Notes: generated by a model from the letters alone, not told the origin. A DNA stretch of 64,000 bases from Trochalopteron elliotii (GCA_024734555.1 JANPWX010000451.1:1944728-2008727); one strand, 5' to 3'. Positions 13,201-24,689 are shown, numbered from the stretch's first letter. Numbers and translations are program-made.

Positions 13201-16200
13201 AGGAAGGTGATCACTATATTCTTAGGTGAAGTAATTACAAGAAGGAACTGATTTTTTGTTTATTTTAAAGACAAAATGAGATATTATAGGCAAAATACCA
13301 TCCGTTTCTGACTGGAGGGGTCAGGGCTGTGCCTAAAGGTGCTGAGTTCTCTTGTCCCTCTCTCTTTCTGCCTCATTTGGAATATATGCAGGTTTGGAAG
13401 CACAACTCAGTATGAGGTTTACATAAACTGCTCAATAAAAAGGGGATTATGTGCCTTCCAAGAACATGCAAGCCATATTTGTACCCCTGTATTCCCTTCT
13501 TAACCAACAACTGTTTAGTCTTGCTGAAATACAAGTTACTCTCAATAAGCTGAGCCTGTATGCAAAGGTTAGGGCCTGAAATATGCCCTTACCCACTACA
13601 TGGTGCTGTTTGTCTGCATTATCTCATGCAAACAAGAACTTTTTTTCTCCTGCTTCTTATTGATCCCAGTAGGTGAAAGAAGAAACACCTGATTTATTAG
13701 TCATTGGTCCCTTTTCCTGAGGACTCAGCATCTGAAATAAATTGAATGGGGTTAAGAATGTACTTAGACCCAGACACAATTGTTTGTGTGCCTTGTCTTT
13801 ACAATAAGAAAAAAAACTCAGAAGCAAATTCAAAGTGTCATTAGTGTCATGCTATAAATAAACAAAATGCTGCACAGATAAGAGAATACCACATTTTCCA
13901 TCTTGGAAATAGCCTACAAGCCATTAAGTGCAGGATAAGATATAGAACCACAGATTTAGAAAGGAAAAGTAAAGACAGATAAGTGCCGAGGAACAGAACA
14001 AAAAAGCAATCTGTGACTGTGATGTTTGCATTTTCCATCCTGACATGAAACTATTTGCTCTAGAAACATGAGGAGACATCAGTATTACTTGGTAAGATGT
14101 TGTGCCTTGTTCTGTCTGCCTCTGAAAAGCATACTCAAGGAATGGGAAGCTGACCTTAGCTGATCTGATGCCATTTCTCCCATGATGGGAGAGCCCCAGT
14201 GGCAATTCTGGATCCTCTGTTTCCCTCCAGGACCAGCAGGAGTGAAGTGTCAGGAGGCTGGATGGGAAGCATTAGAGAACCCTGTATTTGGTGAATGCCA
14301 TGGCCTGATGCATATCTATGGAGCCAGATATTACAAAGATCTGCTCCTTCTGCGCCTCAGACATCTCAGGAATCAGGGAGGTGTAACACATTATTTCTGT
14401 GCTTTTCCTCTTTTTTTTTTTTTCCTCTATTTTGCAGCACACAGCAGTCAAAGCAGCTCACTCTGTCTGGGCTGTCTGCAGCCCAATAGATAAGAGAGCA
14501 AACACCTCCCATAGTGACAGGGACTCATTCCAACCATTTGTTTTGAGTTGAATGGTAGATCTTGGAAAACATGTTTTCCATTCATAAAAAGGAAAAAAAA
14601 ACCCTGCTCCTGATACTTTCTAATGCCATCCTCTGGAGACTTGAGGGCCATGTGTCTCACACCCTTACTTTGTAGGTCTTGCTTTTATAGACTTTGTTTT
14701 TCACTCCCAGAGATTTATTATCCCAGTGCAGAAACCGTCTGGCTATGCCTCAGCAGTGGAAATGTTGCCATCTATTTGCTAAGAACAAGCTTGTGGTTTA
14801 CCAGAATATTTCTGTTTCCTTCTGAGGTTTCCAGCTAATGAAGGGGAATTTATCCAGTACATTTATTGACATTAAAATAAGAGTTGCAGTCCATAAATAA
14901 TCCCATTGTTGTTTTAGTTTGCAGTTTAAAACATTTTGTCAGCAGCATTGTCGTCCACTGTGACTCAGCTTGTGTTTGTGCTCGTAGTGTTAGAGCTGGT
15001 AACACAGACACACATTCCAGCTGTTCCCACCAGGAAGGCTTCAAAGTACATTTTGAAATAATTCCTGAGCTTTTTAGCACTGAGCACCTTTGATCCCAAA
15101 CATGGAGACAAGTTCACAGCTATTCCTCAAGTGACATCTATGAAGATAAAAGCATTCCCCAGAGTCATTTCTGGGTTTGTGCAAACTCCTGCCAGCACAG
15201 AGAAGAAAGAAATCCTGTAAGGGGCAGGTGAGGTGGCAGGAAAAGAGCCACCTCCTGTTTTACCCACTCCCAGGAATGCTCCTGGCCCTGAATCCCCTCT
15301 GAAGGAGCCTTCACAGACAGAAGTGTCATCTTCTTAGTGGTGGATCCCTATGTTAGGACAAGATTGAAGTGCATCAAGGGACAATTCCTGCAATTTCTTC
15401 GTCCTTCTATTTCTGTTTCCTAGAATGCCAACCAGTTCTTTCATATCTGTCAGACAGCTTTGCAAAAGAAAGTCCTTTAGCATGAGGAAAAAGTCAGGTC
15501 TTCAGAATTAAGGCCATAAAGAATTACGTTTGTTATATTGTCTTGTTTTAATGGGAATGTCCAGTGAATACAACAAAAAATATCAAAGAATTTCTACACA
15601 ACCTCTTTGCTGGCAGTACACCGTGTGTTGAATAAGACTTGATTTTCAAATATGTGAAGTAATCAAGTTTCACAAATTCTAAACTCATGGCAAATTTTCA
15701 ACCTCATTACTTGAAAAATTTCTGTACTTGGTGTGTTGATTTTTATTATAAGCTGAGAATCCTGCAGGTTTTTCAAACCAGTTTCAAAAAATATAAGGTG
15801 CTGTCTAGAAGACACATGTGCTACGTATTTCATCTCCAAAATTACTTTGTCTTTATGATCAGTTAAAAAAAAAAAAGGTGTTTAGAGTGATGTGTTTTGA
15901 ATGAACTTCATTCAGTTTTCTCTTCCATGATGTGATGTCCAGTGCCATAGATTGCACAGGAGTGTAAATATGTCTTCACAGTCACACAAGTGTGATCTTG
16001 CTGTTAAATATTCAGTAATCCAGAGCCACTTCAACAGATTATGCCTGACTTGCTTGTAAAATTTGCTTACACAGATCTCAGCCCTGCCAAAGCACTTCTC
16101 TAGGTATTTACCTGAGGTGCTCAGCCTGCTGGCTGCCAGTCAGCTGGTATCAGCAGGAGGACAAGTGTGACACTCAAGAGGTAAAGCAAAGAAATAGGCA

Positions 16201-16744
16201 GGTATTTAAATAGATGTATGAGCCAGCAAACAGGAGTGGTTTTAATATTAGTAGCATTTTAATCTTGTTCTCTAAACAAAAGAGGATTTACTTATTCATG
16301 GCCCAAGAATTACAAATTAATGTGTGGAACTGGAGTTAGAACTGAGGGCACTGGAAATTCCTATGATTCAGTGTATTTATTGTTTTAATTGTTCATATTT
16401 CCTTTCCTTTGAAGGATTTGGTCTTTGAGAGTAATATGATGGCCACTGCCACATCTGTCTTGGATTCCTTATTCCTTAAGAATAGCCCTAAGCAGAGAGT
16501 GTTACAGAAGTCTCTCATTAGGAAGGAGTAGTCTCAGTCTTTTATGTAGCTGTAGATGATAAAAGGCACTGATTTAGCACTGCTGCCTGAAAGTCCACCA
16601 GCACTGCTGAACTCAGTAGGTCTTTTGCAAGAAAGCCATTTCCAGAGAGATTTGAGGACTTGTCTGTCCCTCCTAGTTAACAATATTTTTTTTCCACTAT
16701 GAGCCACTTGTAGCAAATCCTTATCCAAAAATAGGAGAGTAAGT

Positions 16745-16768
16745 AAAACAAAACAAAACAAAACAAAA
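16745..16768. repeat. (AAAAC)n short tandem repeat
   Basis: Four to five AAAAC units in a row. Confidence 0.9.
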
Positions 16769-18073
16769 GGATAAGTTCAAGGTTAGTTTCCTACAGCATG
16801 TGAGGCTTCAATCTTCGAATCCAAAAGTAGTCCTGTGGCATTATCTACAAACTGGAAAGTGACCCTCACCTGTGCCTGCACAAATAGCCATGGGCTCAGT
16901 AAGCACTGGCACTCAGCATCCTGTGCCTGGCAAAGTTAATGACAGAAATGTGCAGAGTTTCTGCATTTTCACCTGCTGGCCTCACTCTTTTCCCACTCCC
17001 TGTAGCTCTCAAATATTAAAGCTGGCTGGAGCAATCCCCCCATTCCCACTTGGGTTCTTTGGGTCCTTCAGCACCCCTCTCTTCCTGACCTACATGGAAG
17101 CAAGTTTGCATGGAGAGATTCTGAAGGGTTATTTCTCACAGCACCAGACAGCCTGAAATATATTTTATACATGGCAAAACAAGGCATCCTAAAGCTGGGC
17201 AACATGTACAGCAGATGTTTCTGGATACACAGAAAATTTGGAATGAGGTTATGATTTGTGTTAATATCAGCTTAGCCATAGCTCAAATAATGTCCTGGAA
17301 CAGAGATTATCAGTGTCCAGTTGCACCTCTGAAGATACAGAGGAAAAATAAAATTCAAAGAAGGGGCTCATCTCATAATCAGGTTTCAAGTGACTCAACA
17401 GTTGCATTTTATGTGTTATCCACTCATGAAAATAGTTTTAGACCTGTAAAAAACAGATTGAAAGGGACTAAGAAAATGAATGGAACAAGCTATTATTGAT
17501 TTTCATTTAGGATGGGATTAGTTTTGAATTAATAAATCCTTTAGGGATGGGATAGTGAATCATTATGGTGATGTTCAGCAACTGTGCCCTCCCTAAGCAA
17601 AGACTTAAATATTGGCCCACCTCTGGTATGTCAGGGATCTTTTTCCTGATGATAAATTGCTTTCTTAATTATCTATAATTGATTTGCGTAAGAGTCATAT
17701 TGAGATTATCATATGAAAACTATCAAACATTGTTTATTTAAAGAATTTTTATATCAGCCAATCTTCAACCAACTGGATATCATATAGAATTCAATAGAAG
17801 AACAAAAATTCTCTCCTCCTGAATAAGATTTTTTGCAATTGGCTGGCACGCAGAATGAGTTCATCATATAGATGCCAATTCACAAATATGTCCAATAATA
17901 GTAGGGGGAGCAACTGTTCCATAGCTCTGCCAGTGTTCATCAGACACAGTGACAGTAGCCACATCATTAATCTCATGGTATATTAGAAATAAAGTCACTG
18001 GAATGGAATGGTGTCAAAGGATAAATGTTTCCCCCTTTGAAAATAAACTTCTCAGTTTCACCTCATTGTGTAG

Positions 18074-18122
18074 CCTTTTTTTTTTTTTTTTCTTTCCCCC
18101 TCCCCCTTTCCACCTGCCCTCC
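18074..18122. repeat. Polypyrimidine tract (T16 then C-rich)
   Basis: Sixteen T residues followed by CTTTCCCCCTCCCCCTTTCC-type sequence. Pure pyrimidine for about 35 bases. No gene evidence. Confidence 0.9.
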
Positions 18123-18225
18123 TATAAATCCTTTGGTTTCACCTGGCATTTAGGTAACAGTAGGAGACCAATATCCTGTGTCAGAGCTCATTCTACAGTT
18201 ATCAGTTTAGCATACCCTTAAATCC

Positions 18226-18600
18226 CCACGATTGCTGTGCCAAGACCAATCCTTCCTCTGCGAGGTTAAACATATGCATTACATATTGAAACAATGTAAG
18301 TAGCATGTAATTAGCGCTGTTTATGCATTCGCACTTTAAATTATACTTCTAAACCTATGATGTTTTTCAAGGCACTTCATGTTAGAGAGCTTTAAATGAG
18401 CATTCATCTTGTCATTTTTAACTTTATTCATAAATAACCCTCTAAATATATTTGAATGGTTTATTACATTAGAGCCTATGAACTGAAGTACACATTCTTC
18501 CCTTAGAGAATATAGTTCTTAATAAAATATCCTTTAAAATTATAAAACCCGTGAACATGGCAATTAAATTTACAAACAGTGTCATCGACAACTTTGACAA
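18226..18600. promoter_or_regulatory. Candidate upstream enhancer-like AT-rich block
   Basis: About 370 bases of AT-rich, repeat-free sequence lie about 6 kb upstream of the NFI exon. It holds two ATGCAT octamer-like words (18274 and 18323) and TAATTA (18308), all usable by homeodomain or POU factors. It lies between two long pyrimidine tracts (18074-18122 and 18633-18698). Function is inferred; no conservation data were available. Confidence 0.25.
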
Positions 18601-18632
18601 AAGATGTTTGAAGAGGGGGGAGTGTTGGGGGG

Positions 18633-18698
18633 CCTTTTTTCTGTCCTTTTTTTTTTTTTTCTTTTTTTTCCCCCCTCCTCTTTTTTCCCCTCTTTTTT
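18633..18698. repeat. Polypyrimidine tract
   Basis: About 65 bases of T and C with a single G, including runs of 15 T, 8 T and 6 C, directly after a G-rich stretch (18614-18632). The opposite-strand lysine-rich ORF is a repeat translation. Confidence 0.9.
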
Positions 18699-21419
18699 AA
18701 AGCCTTGTTCCATAAGGATTATAGCTCCCCCGCTGTTTGGAAAAGATAATTTCACTTGTAACACTAATAACTTGAGCAGGGAGAAGGCTGGCTGGGTGAA
18801 TGGAATGCACTTCACTGCACATCTTGGCTTCGCTAGAAATCGGAAACAGATGGTCCTTGCGGCTGGCTTCCCACTCGGGCCCGCTCAGTGCCAGCCTGTG
18901 GTCGTTGGCTGGTTGCTGCTGGCACTGTGTGACTTGAACATAGTAGGACAGTGGCAAAAGAAATCAAATCTTTTTCATTGAGCACCAAACTGTAATGAAA
19001 TTTGACAGATCTGACATTCTATACCCAACATCTAGTTAGAATATATTAACCTTTTAGTTTTCTTGAGCTCCTCTCCGACTAGTTATGAATCTCCTTATTA
19101 AGGGGTTGCAGTGGCTCTGGAGATGGCAGGAAAGCAGTACCTTCTGCATGCCCTCTAATGCTGGAACTCAAACACATAATTCAAATAGTAAAGGAAATGT
19201 GGGGCTTTTAACTCCTCCCAAATATTTCTACAAAAAAGCCCAGTGCTAGTAATAGAAATAGTGGTTAGGCCCCTTTGTTAATATTTCATTCTAGGAAGAA
19301 AAGAAAAAATTAGAGTAAAGTCTTCCACCCCTGTGCACTCTTTTTTTGTGTATGTTTTGTATCCCCACCCCACTGAGGCAATGCTACCTTTGATCCAGCT
19401 GCATCCAGACTGACTTTGTGATTTCAAGGAATAGTTTTATTTCAAATTCTATGACTTTGAATTTACTTAGATGGTACAGATTAGTCCAGGGTAGGATTCC
19501 TCCTTTCCCTCTAAAGGCTTCTCCCAATATATGCTTGATACTGGCTTTTTTTATAAATCCTGCTCAGTCCTTCTCGGGGTCATGTTGGCTGTCACATGGG
19601 CCTTGAGCCAGCCAAGTGTGTGCTCCTGGGGCACAGGGACCTCTCATGGGTGAAGAATATGTTGAAATGTACCGAGTTATGGTCACAGATTAGGAAATCG
19701 TTGGTTATATTTAGACTTAAAAATAAATCTGGTTTATGTTCCTTTGCATTTTGGGTTGATAAAGAAGAATTTTTACTTATTTTTTAAAAATGTTTGTATG
19801 TGTCATTCTTTCGCCTTCAGTCCTTTCATCTGTTCCTCCTGTTTCTTTCAGACATGAAGTCACAGCACTGTCTGTGATGTCAGTGTGTTTCCATATTGAC
19901 AGACCGTTCTGTCAGAAACAAGATCTTGATGCTTGTTTCAGATGAGGGAGAAGGGGAATACAGATGGTAGGAAGAAAATCAGAGGAGGTGAGAGGGGAGC
20001 AGAGAGAAACACACAAAACAGAGCTACAGGGGGAAATGCAGAGTCCAAACCCAACTTTTCCTGCAGAGGGCAAAGGACTATTTTCCCTGGGTTCAGGAAG
20101 ATCATCCACAATTTGTGTATAACATTAAGCAACCAGTAGAAGCTTTACCATTTTGCTCGTTTTTGCTTGGGAGTCCTTGAAGGTGCAGCAGCAGTGGTCA
20201 CATGCTGCTTCTCTCCTTGTTTACGCCTTCAGCAACAGCAGATCCTCTTGATTGAAGCCAGGATTATAGGATTTCCAAAAGCTAGAACACACTCGTTGTC
20301 AGAAACTTTGCATCAGTATTGAGGCTGCCCAAAAATCAACTGCCTGCTCTCACGTGGCACTTGAACTAATTGTCGCTGTTCGAGATAAGGAAATCCTCCT
20401 CGTAAGTCATCGAAGTTGAGGCTTCCCAAGGAAAACGCCTCCAAAATTAGGAACAGATCTAAATCACACTGCTGCAATGAGCTGAAAAGGTTCTGAGCAA
20501 TTACAACTGGAGAAATAGGGGGAGGCAAAGGGAACAAAGAGAGGGTTAATGAGCAATGGGTACCGTGCAAGTAAGAGATAATCTAATAACAAGATCTAAG
20601 ACCCTAAAGATGTGTCTGGCACTGGGAACTGCCCACAGTTCTACCGCATTTCTCTTACCGACGTGAACAGTAGAAGCCAACATTTGGAGAAACCACCCAC
20701 TATGCCAACATTTCCAATGCTCTCATGCATTTGGTTTCCAGTAGACTGTAAAATGCCAGCTTGATACAGTCATCTGAATTAATACACTTTATTAGCCTTT
20801 TTTTAGCATTCTTTCCTGGTTCTGTGTACTTGATAAGAACAACAATATCCTCATCCAAACTTGCGGCTAAGGGAAGATAGAGGGGCCTGCTCGTGCTGTG
20901 TGAGCTGCAGCAGGTAACTCTGCTCAACAATTAAGCAAATTATTTGTGGGTAGTTGGCCACTTCTCCAGTAGGAAGAAACTGGCAAGTGCTTCAATCCAT
21001 TGCTTGAGGCCCAAAGCTGTTGGAAAACAAATGTCCTGTAGCCCACAACACACACACCTAACTTATTTCCAACTTGAAATACCACTCTATACTGCAAGCA
21101 TTTTTATTTTGCAGCTGTGTCTGCACAAATGTCGGTGCCACACGAAGGCTTTTTCTTTCTTCGGAAAGAGATCCGATTTAGAAGCAAATATCTTTGTTGC
21201 TTATTAGTCTTTGGAAGGCATCGTTTTGTCCCAGTACTATTCACAGGGAGTGTTGTGCAGAATGCTGATTGACAAGAGTTAAATTCAAAACATGTAGCCA
21301 TTTTCTGGTGTGTGGTTTTTTTCCTGATTGAAGGAAAACTACTTAGATGTTTGTTTCCAAAACGGCATCTGTCAGCAATCAAAGGGGAAAAATTGCATAA
21401 AACAAATGCAATTGTTTGG

Positions 21420-21780
21420 AGTAGCATTTCCTGGATCATGTTAAATGCTTGATTTGCTCCCCATTATGCTCACCAAATAATTTTATTTTCCACAATAATT
21501 GCAATATTTAACATGTTGTATTTAATCTTGTTTTAATGCTATTAACAACAGCCGCTTATGAAAGGAGTAATTGCTCTACGGGTAAGAACCCACCATCCCC
21601 AGCATCAGAAAGAACAATGGCAAAGTTAACTGCACCTAATTGTCCTGAATTTAAAACGCTGTTAACCAACAGCACTCCTCATTTCTTTGCACATAACCCT
21701 CCACTGTCAGGAAGGAAATGGTTTCATGCTTCTGTCATTCATAATCTGAAAAGTGTATGTTCTAAAAAAAATATTTAGTT
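21420..21780. promoter_or_regulatory. Candidate conserved non-coding block upstream of the NFI exon
   Basis: AT-rich unique sequence with ATAATTGCAAT-type words near 21495 (homeodomain, C/EBP-like and SOX-like) and no transposon signature. The ORF across its right half resembles no known protein and ends in a homopolymer-rich tail, so it is treated as non-coding. Low-confidence call from texture. Confidence 0.2.
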
Positions 21781-23996
21781 GGTGTGTTTACGATTAATAT
21801 TGGGAGGTAAAATCATATGTTGGTATAGGAAGAAGTGGTTAATACAGCAATCCAGAGAAAGTTTGTCAGTAGATCTCTAACTACATCAGGTGCTAAAACC
21901 CCAGATAGAATACAGATTTATCAGAACTTGCCTGTAATGACATGCAGCACAACTGGGTATGAAATACTAAATAAATAATGAGCAGGGTGGTTAAGATGAT
22001 GAGTTTGAGAGCTAGGAGCAGAGAGAGCAGCATAAAATTGAATCTGACACCAATTCAAGGGCTGATTGTTACTAAGAGTTTTGCTTTATATTTTGTGCGA
22101 TTATTTGGAGAGGGAGTATTGTTTCAATAAGCAGTGAGACTGAAAGGACAGGTAGTGTTAGGAAACCTGCAGTAACAGAAGATAATAAATACTTTGGCTA
22201 GCCAGAGCAAGGACAGTTCCTGGCACAGTGTCCGTCTTTTTTTTTTTTCTGGACTCAAAATAAAACTTAACACTTCCCATGCTAGTCAGACCCTTTCCTG
22301 TAAACAGCAATGGGATTGTACCTGCTATCTGGAACTAAAAGTGCAAACTGGGATGCTGTAGTAGAATAGATCATTCACTGATGTGTAGTCCAAACAGATT
22401 GCAAGACTGAGGCAAAAAGACCCCCAAATTCCTGCATGTTACAGTAGCAGTTCATGCTTACACTAAATCATTTGCTTATCATCTTGCACATCACAGAAAT
22501 GCAAGGGCATTATTGAAGCTCAGTAAAAGTTAGTTCTGTCCTGTACTGAATGGCAGTTCTGTAATCTGGGCAGCCCAGAATTCCGATTTTGCTGTAGCCA
22601 AATAGTTAAACAACAGTTAACACACAAAATAATCCAAACAAGAATTGTGCACCCACAAGCTCCTTTTTCTGATACAAACAGAAATGGATATTGTTTAAAA
22701 TTGAGTGGATGTTTTTAATACATTTTCCTCTTGTGTCCAAATCACAAAAAGATTTGCAGAGTGTAGCTGTTTCTGAGTGAGTGAGTTGTATCAGCCATAG
22801 CTCCACAGCCCTAAGAAATATTCCTGGCAAGAGTGCATTTACCAGTTCAGAAGTTCATTTTTTCGAGCATTTGAGGAAAGGCTCTACTGTATAGGCTGGA
22901 GTGCCCTGTCAGGGACTGTGGTGGTCACAGCCGAGCAACCGTCGCTCCGTGTGACACAGCGGGGTGATTTAAATGGAAAGCATTCACTGCCTGCTTAATA
23001 GTCAGCTGTCATAAAAGTAATACTTCAGTTGGGTTTACAGTGCACCAGGAGAAGTGGGAAAATGAGATGAGAAAATCTATGATTATCTCTGACTTTGCTA
23101 GGCAGGAAAAGATTTTAATATCAGACAATAACAGGATTTCATAACTTTTCAAAGCAGTTTGTTTTGGGGCTGTCTTTTCCCAAGTTATCTGTCAATTCCT
23201 CACATAAATTTTGAGCATGGCAGAGAAGTTTTGCAGGAGGGAGAAACAAACCTCTGTGAGTTTGGCAGTTGTCACCTGATGGGATTAAGAAATGTAACAT
23301 TAAAAATCACATTTAAAAAAATATTGTAGCAAAATGATATTTTACAAATATATAGAAAGGAAATTGTTGAGTTCTTAGAGGGCACTTTGAACCTTCATAT
23401 GAAAAGTCATTCATTTACACAATATTATCTGATATCTAAAATCAAGAGGCAATAAAGAGCCAAAACTTGAGCGTCTGAAAAAAAATGAAAGATCATTTGA
23501 TTCCTTCAGAAACCGTCTGTCACTGGATCAAGAAATTAACTTGGACAGTTTATACTTTTGTTTTGCCTTTCACTACTTAAATTATTATATGCACAATTAT
23601 GAAGGAAAGAAAGAAAGACGTGATCTTTTTTCTTTTTTTGCTCAGTCTTTTCCCCCCCAGTCACGTACATGAGAAAAGTAGCTGCGATAAACAGATACTG
23701 AATCAGACTGAAAGTCTTTTCTAAAAAAAAAAAAAAACACCCAAAACATTGCATGATAGTCTCTAAGCAGTTCCATCTGTCAAGCAGAAATTTTAGGCTA
23801 ATAGCCTGTGGCGATCTCCCTCCACAGTCCACTACCTGCCTTTGTCCTATTAAATCTCTTTATTCTTCTTGAAAAAGAAAAAAGAGCAAAGGAAAGAAAA
23901 ACCTTGCAGACCAAAATCATCTGAGTGATGAAGCCCTAATTTTGACCGCCTCTCTTTGATGTTGAGCAGTGGGTTCTTATTTAAAAAAAAAAAAAA

Positions 23997-24050
23997 AGAG
24001 TGAGTGAGAGAGGGGGAGAGAGAGGGAGAGAGAGAGAGAGAGAGGAGAAG
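23997..24050. repeat. GA-rich purine tract upstream of the NFI exon
   Basis: Almost pure GA/GGGA repeats over about 50 bases, immediately after 15 A residues. It sits about 200 bases before the NFI ATG, in the putative leader or promoter. Confidence 0.9.
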
Positions 24051-24148
24051 ACAGTGCTAGGAGCAGATGACTTTTCATCTCTACTTCACCTTGCCACTGG
24101 GTCTGTGAGAGATTGGTTCATTGTCAAGGAGATTTTTTTTTTTTACCC

Positions 24149-24217
24149 ATGATTCCATATGGTATGGACCGGGCTACATGTTGCCCAACATGCCAGTGCA
24201 AATGTTTTCTCAATTAG
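24149..24217 (+). other. Upstream ORF 1 (22 codons; inner start in strong context)
   Basis: ATG at 24149 opens a frame of 22 codons closed by TAG at 24215-24217. A second in-frame ATG at 24164 has G at -3 and G at +4, a strong initiation context, and would give 17 residues. The predicted peptide is rich in cysteine. If the transcript includes this DNA, scanning ribosomes should often start here before reaching the NFI ATG 30 bases further on. Translation is not demonstrated. Confidence 0.3.
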
Positions 24218-24240
24218 GTGTCTTATCTCCCGTGAGTTAG
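24178..24240 (+). other. Upstream ORF 3, in frame with the NFI exon (20 codons)
   Basis: ATG at 24178 opens a 20-codon frame closed by TAG at 24238-24240, six bases before the NFI ATG and in the same frame. In-frame Met codons also lie at 24190 and 24202. Without the stop it would extend the NFI N-terminus. A potential donor inside it (24232) could remove the stop; see that entry. Confidence 0.3.
24232..24237 (+). other. Candidate alternative 5' splice site upstream of the NFI ATG
   Basis: GTGAGT at 24232 is preceded by CCC and lies exactly on a codon boundary of upstream ORF 3. Use of it would remove the stop and the MKLADS exon, and would join an 18-residue start (MLPNMPVQMFSQLGVLSP) in phase 0 to whatever the 24343 donor joins. 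The matching phase of the two donors is suggestive, but the match at -1 is not ideal and no transcript evidence is available. Confidence 0.25.
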
Positions 24241-24246
24241 CATCAG

Positions 24247-24342
24247 ATGAAGCTTGCTGACAGCATAATGGCAGGGAAAACCTCCGACGGCTCCATCAAA
24301 TGGCAGCTCTGCTACGACATCTCGGCCAGAACTTGGTGGATG
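24247..24342 (+). CDS. NFIA/NFIB: Nuclear factor I (NFIA or NFIB) alternative first coding exon, 32 codons
   Basis: Seen: an open frame from ATG at 24247 to a consensus donor GTGAGT at 24343, phase 0. It begins MKLADSIMAGK and ends SIKWQLCYDISARTWWM. The frame is closed upstream by TAG at 24238-24240, so this is the longest possible start. A second in-frame Met, codon 8 at 24268, has A at -3 and G at +4 and is in better initiation context than the first (C at -3, A at +4). Known: this peptide is the alternative N-terminus of nuclear factor I proteins, which bind TTGGC(N5)GCCAA as dimers in the nucleus and control glial, brain, lung and muscle development. It precedes DEFHPF, the start of the DNA-binding domain, and replaces the usual short MYSPLCLTQ-type start. 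Inferred: the remaining exons lie beyond the right edge. I remember the NFIA form with Val7 and Ala12; this copy has Ile7 and Thr12, so NFIB is a real alternative. Family certain, paralogue not. Confidence 0.85.
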
Positions 24343-24348
24343 GTGAGT
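24343..24348 (+). other. 5' splice site of the NFI alternative first exon
   Basis: GTGAGT directly follows the ATG codon for Met32, giving G|GTGAGT, a near-perfect vertebrate U2-type donor. It cuts between codons (phase 0). This fits joining to the NFI exon that starts with the codons for DEFHPF, which other NFI first exons also enter in phase 0. Confidence 0.8.
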
Positions 24349-24689
24349 TGGCAGCAGGGCTGCTTTTTTTTTTCTCCCTTTTCTACTTTCCCTCCCTCTT
24401 TGACAAAATGTCCCAGACCTCACATTTATCAAATTAACATTTGATTTTTTTCACACTCTTCAGTAGAGCAGCCTCACACTTGTCCCACTTGTGTGCTTTC
24501 CCCTGTGTAACAGGAGACTGTTAATGTGCACTACAGTTTCCAGAGGGAAGCTTTTTCAATTCTCCTTAAGGGGAAAAAAAAAAAAGTATGCAAAGAAGTA
24601 GTTTGAAAAAGCCTTGTTGTGCAGAGTAACTTGTCTCAGTCGGCTGCCTAACGCTCAGTTTGTTTTATTTTATCTGCTGCTTTCCAGCG

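Larger units (their letters stand above)
4151..16744. other. Upstream flank, non-coding
   Basis: No gene recognised. Contents are homopolymer tracts (4351, 5095, 10050, 10659), a GC-rich patch near 10.1-10.3 kb and unique AT-rich DNA. The 174-codon minus-strand ORF at 7807-8331 resembles no family and is lysine- and serine-rich in a way typical of chance frames in AT-rich DNA. Confidence 0.7.
16769..23982. other. Upstream flank nearest the NFI exon, non-coding
   Basis: No clear transposon copy was recognised over 7 kb. It holds two pyrimidine tracts (18.1 and 18.65 kb) and the candidate regulatory blocks at 18.2-18.6 and 21.4-21.8 kb. Low transposon content beside a developmental gene is compatible with regulatory DNA, but this was judged by eye. 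Confidence 0.55.
23983..24246 (+). promoter_or_regulatory. Putative promoter / 5' untranslated region of the NFI alternative exon
   Basis: A run of 15 A (23983-23997) is followed by a GA-rich tract (to about 24050), then roughly 200 bases of mixed sequence up to the ATG. There is no clear TATA box and no strong CpG island, so the transcription start cannot be placed. A splice acceptor for a non-coding upstream exon is possible: both TTAG at 24237-24240 and CATCAG at 24241-24246 end in AG close to the ATG, but neither has a convincing pyrimidine tract. Several upstream ATGs occur here and are listed separately. Confidence covers the claim that this DNA is leader or promoter, not its exact limits. 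Confidence 0.4.
24159..24260 (+). other. Upstream ORF 2 overlapping the NFI start codon (33 codons)
   Basis: ATG at 24159 opens a frame of 33 codons that ends at TGA 24258-24260, past the NFI ATG at 24247 and before the second NFI Met at 24268. Ribosomes using it would bypass the first NFI start but could reinitiate at codon 8. Its context is C at -3 and G at +4, so it is moderate. This is an inference from sequence only. Confidence 0.25.
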
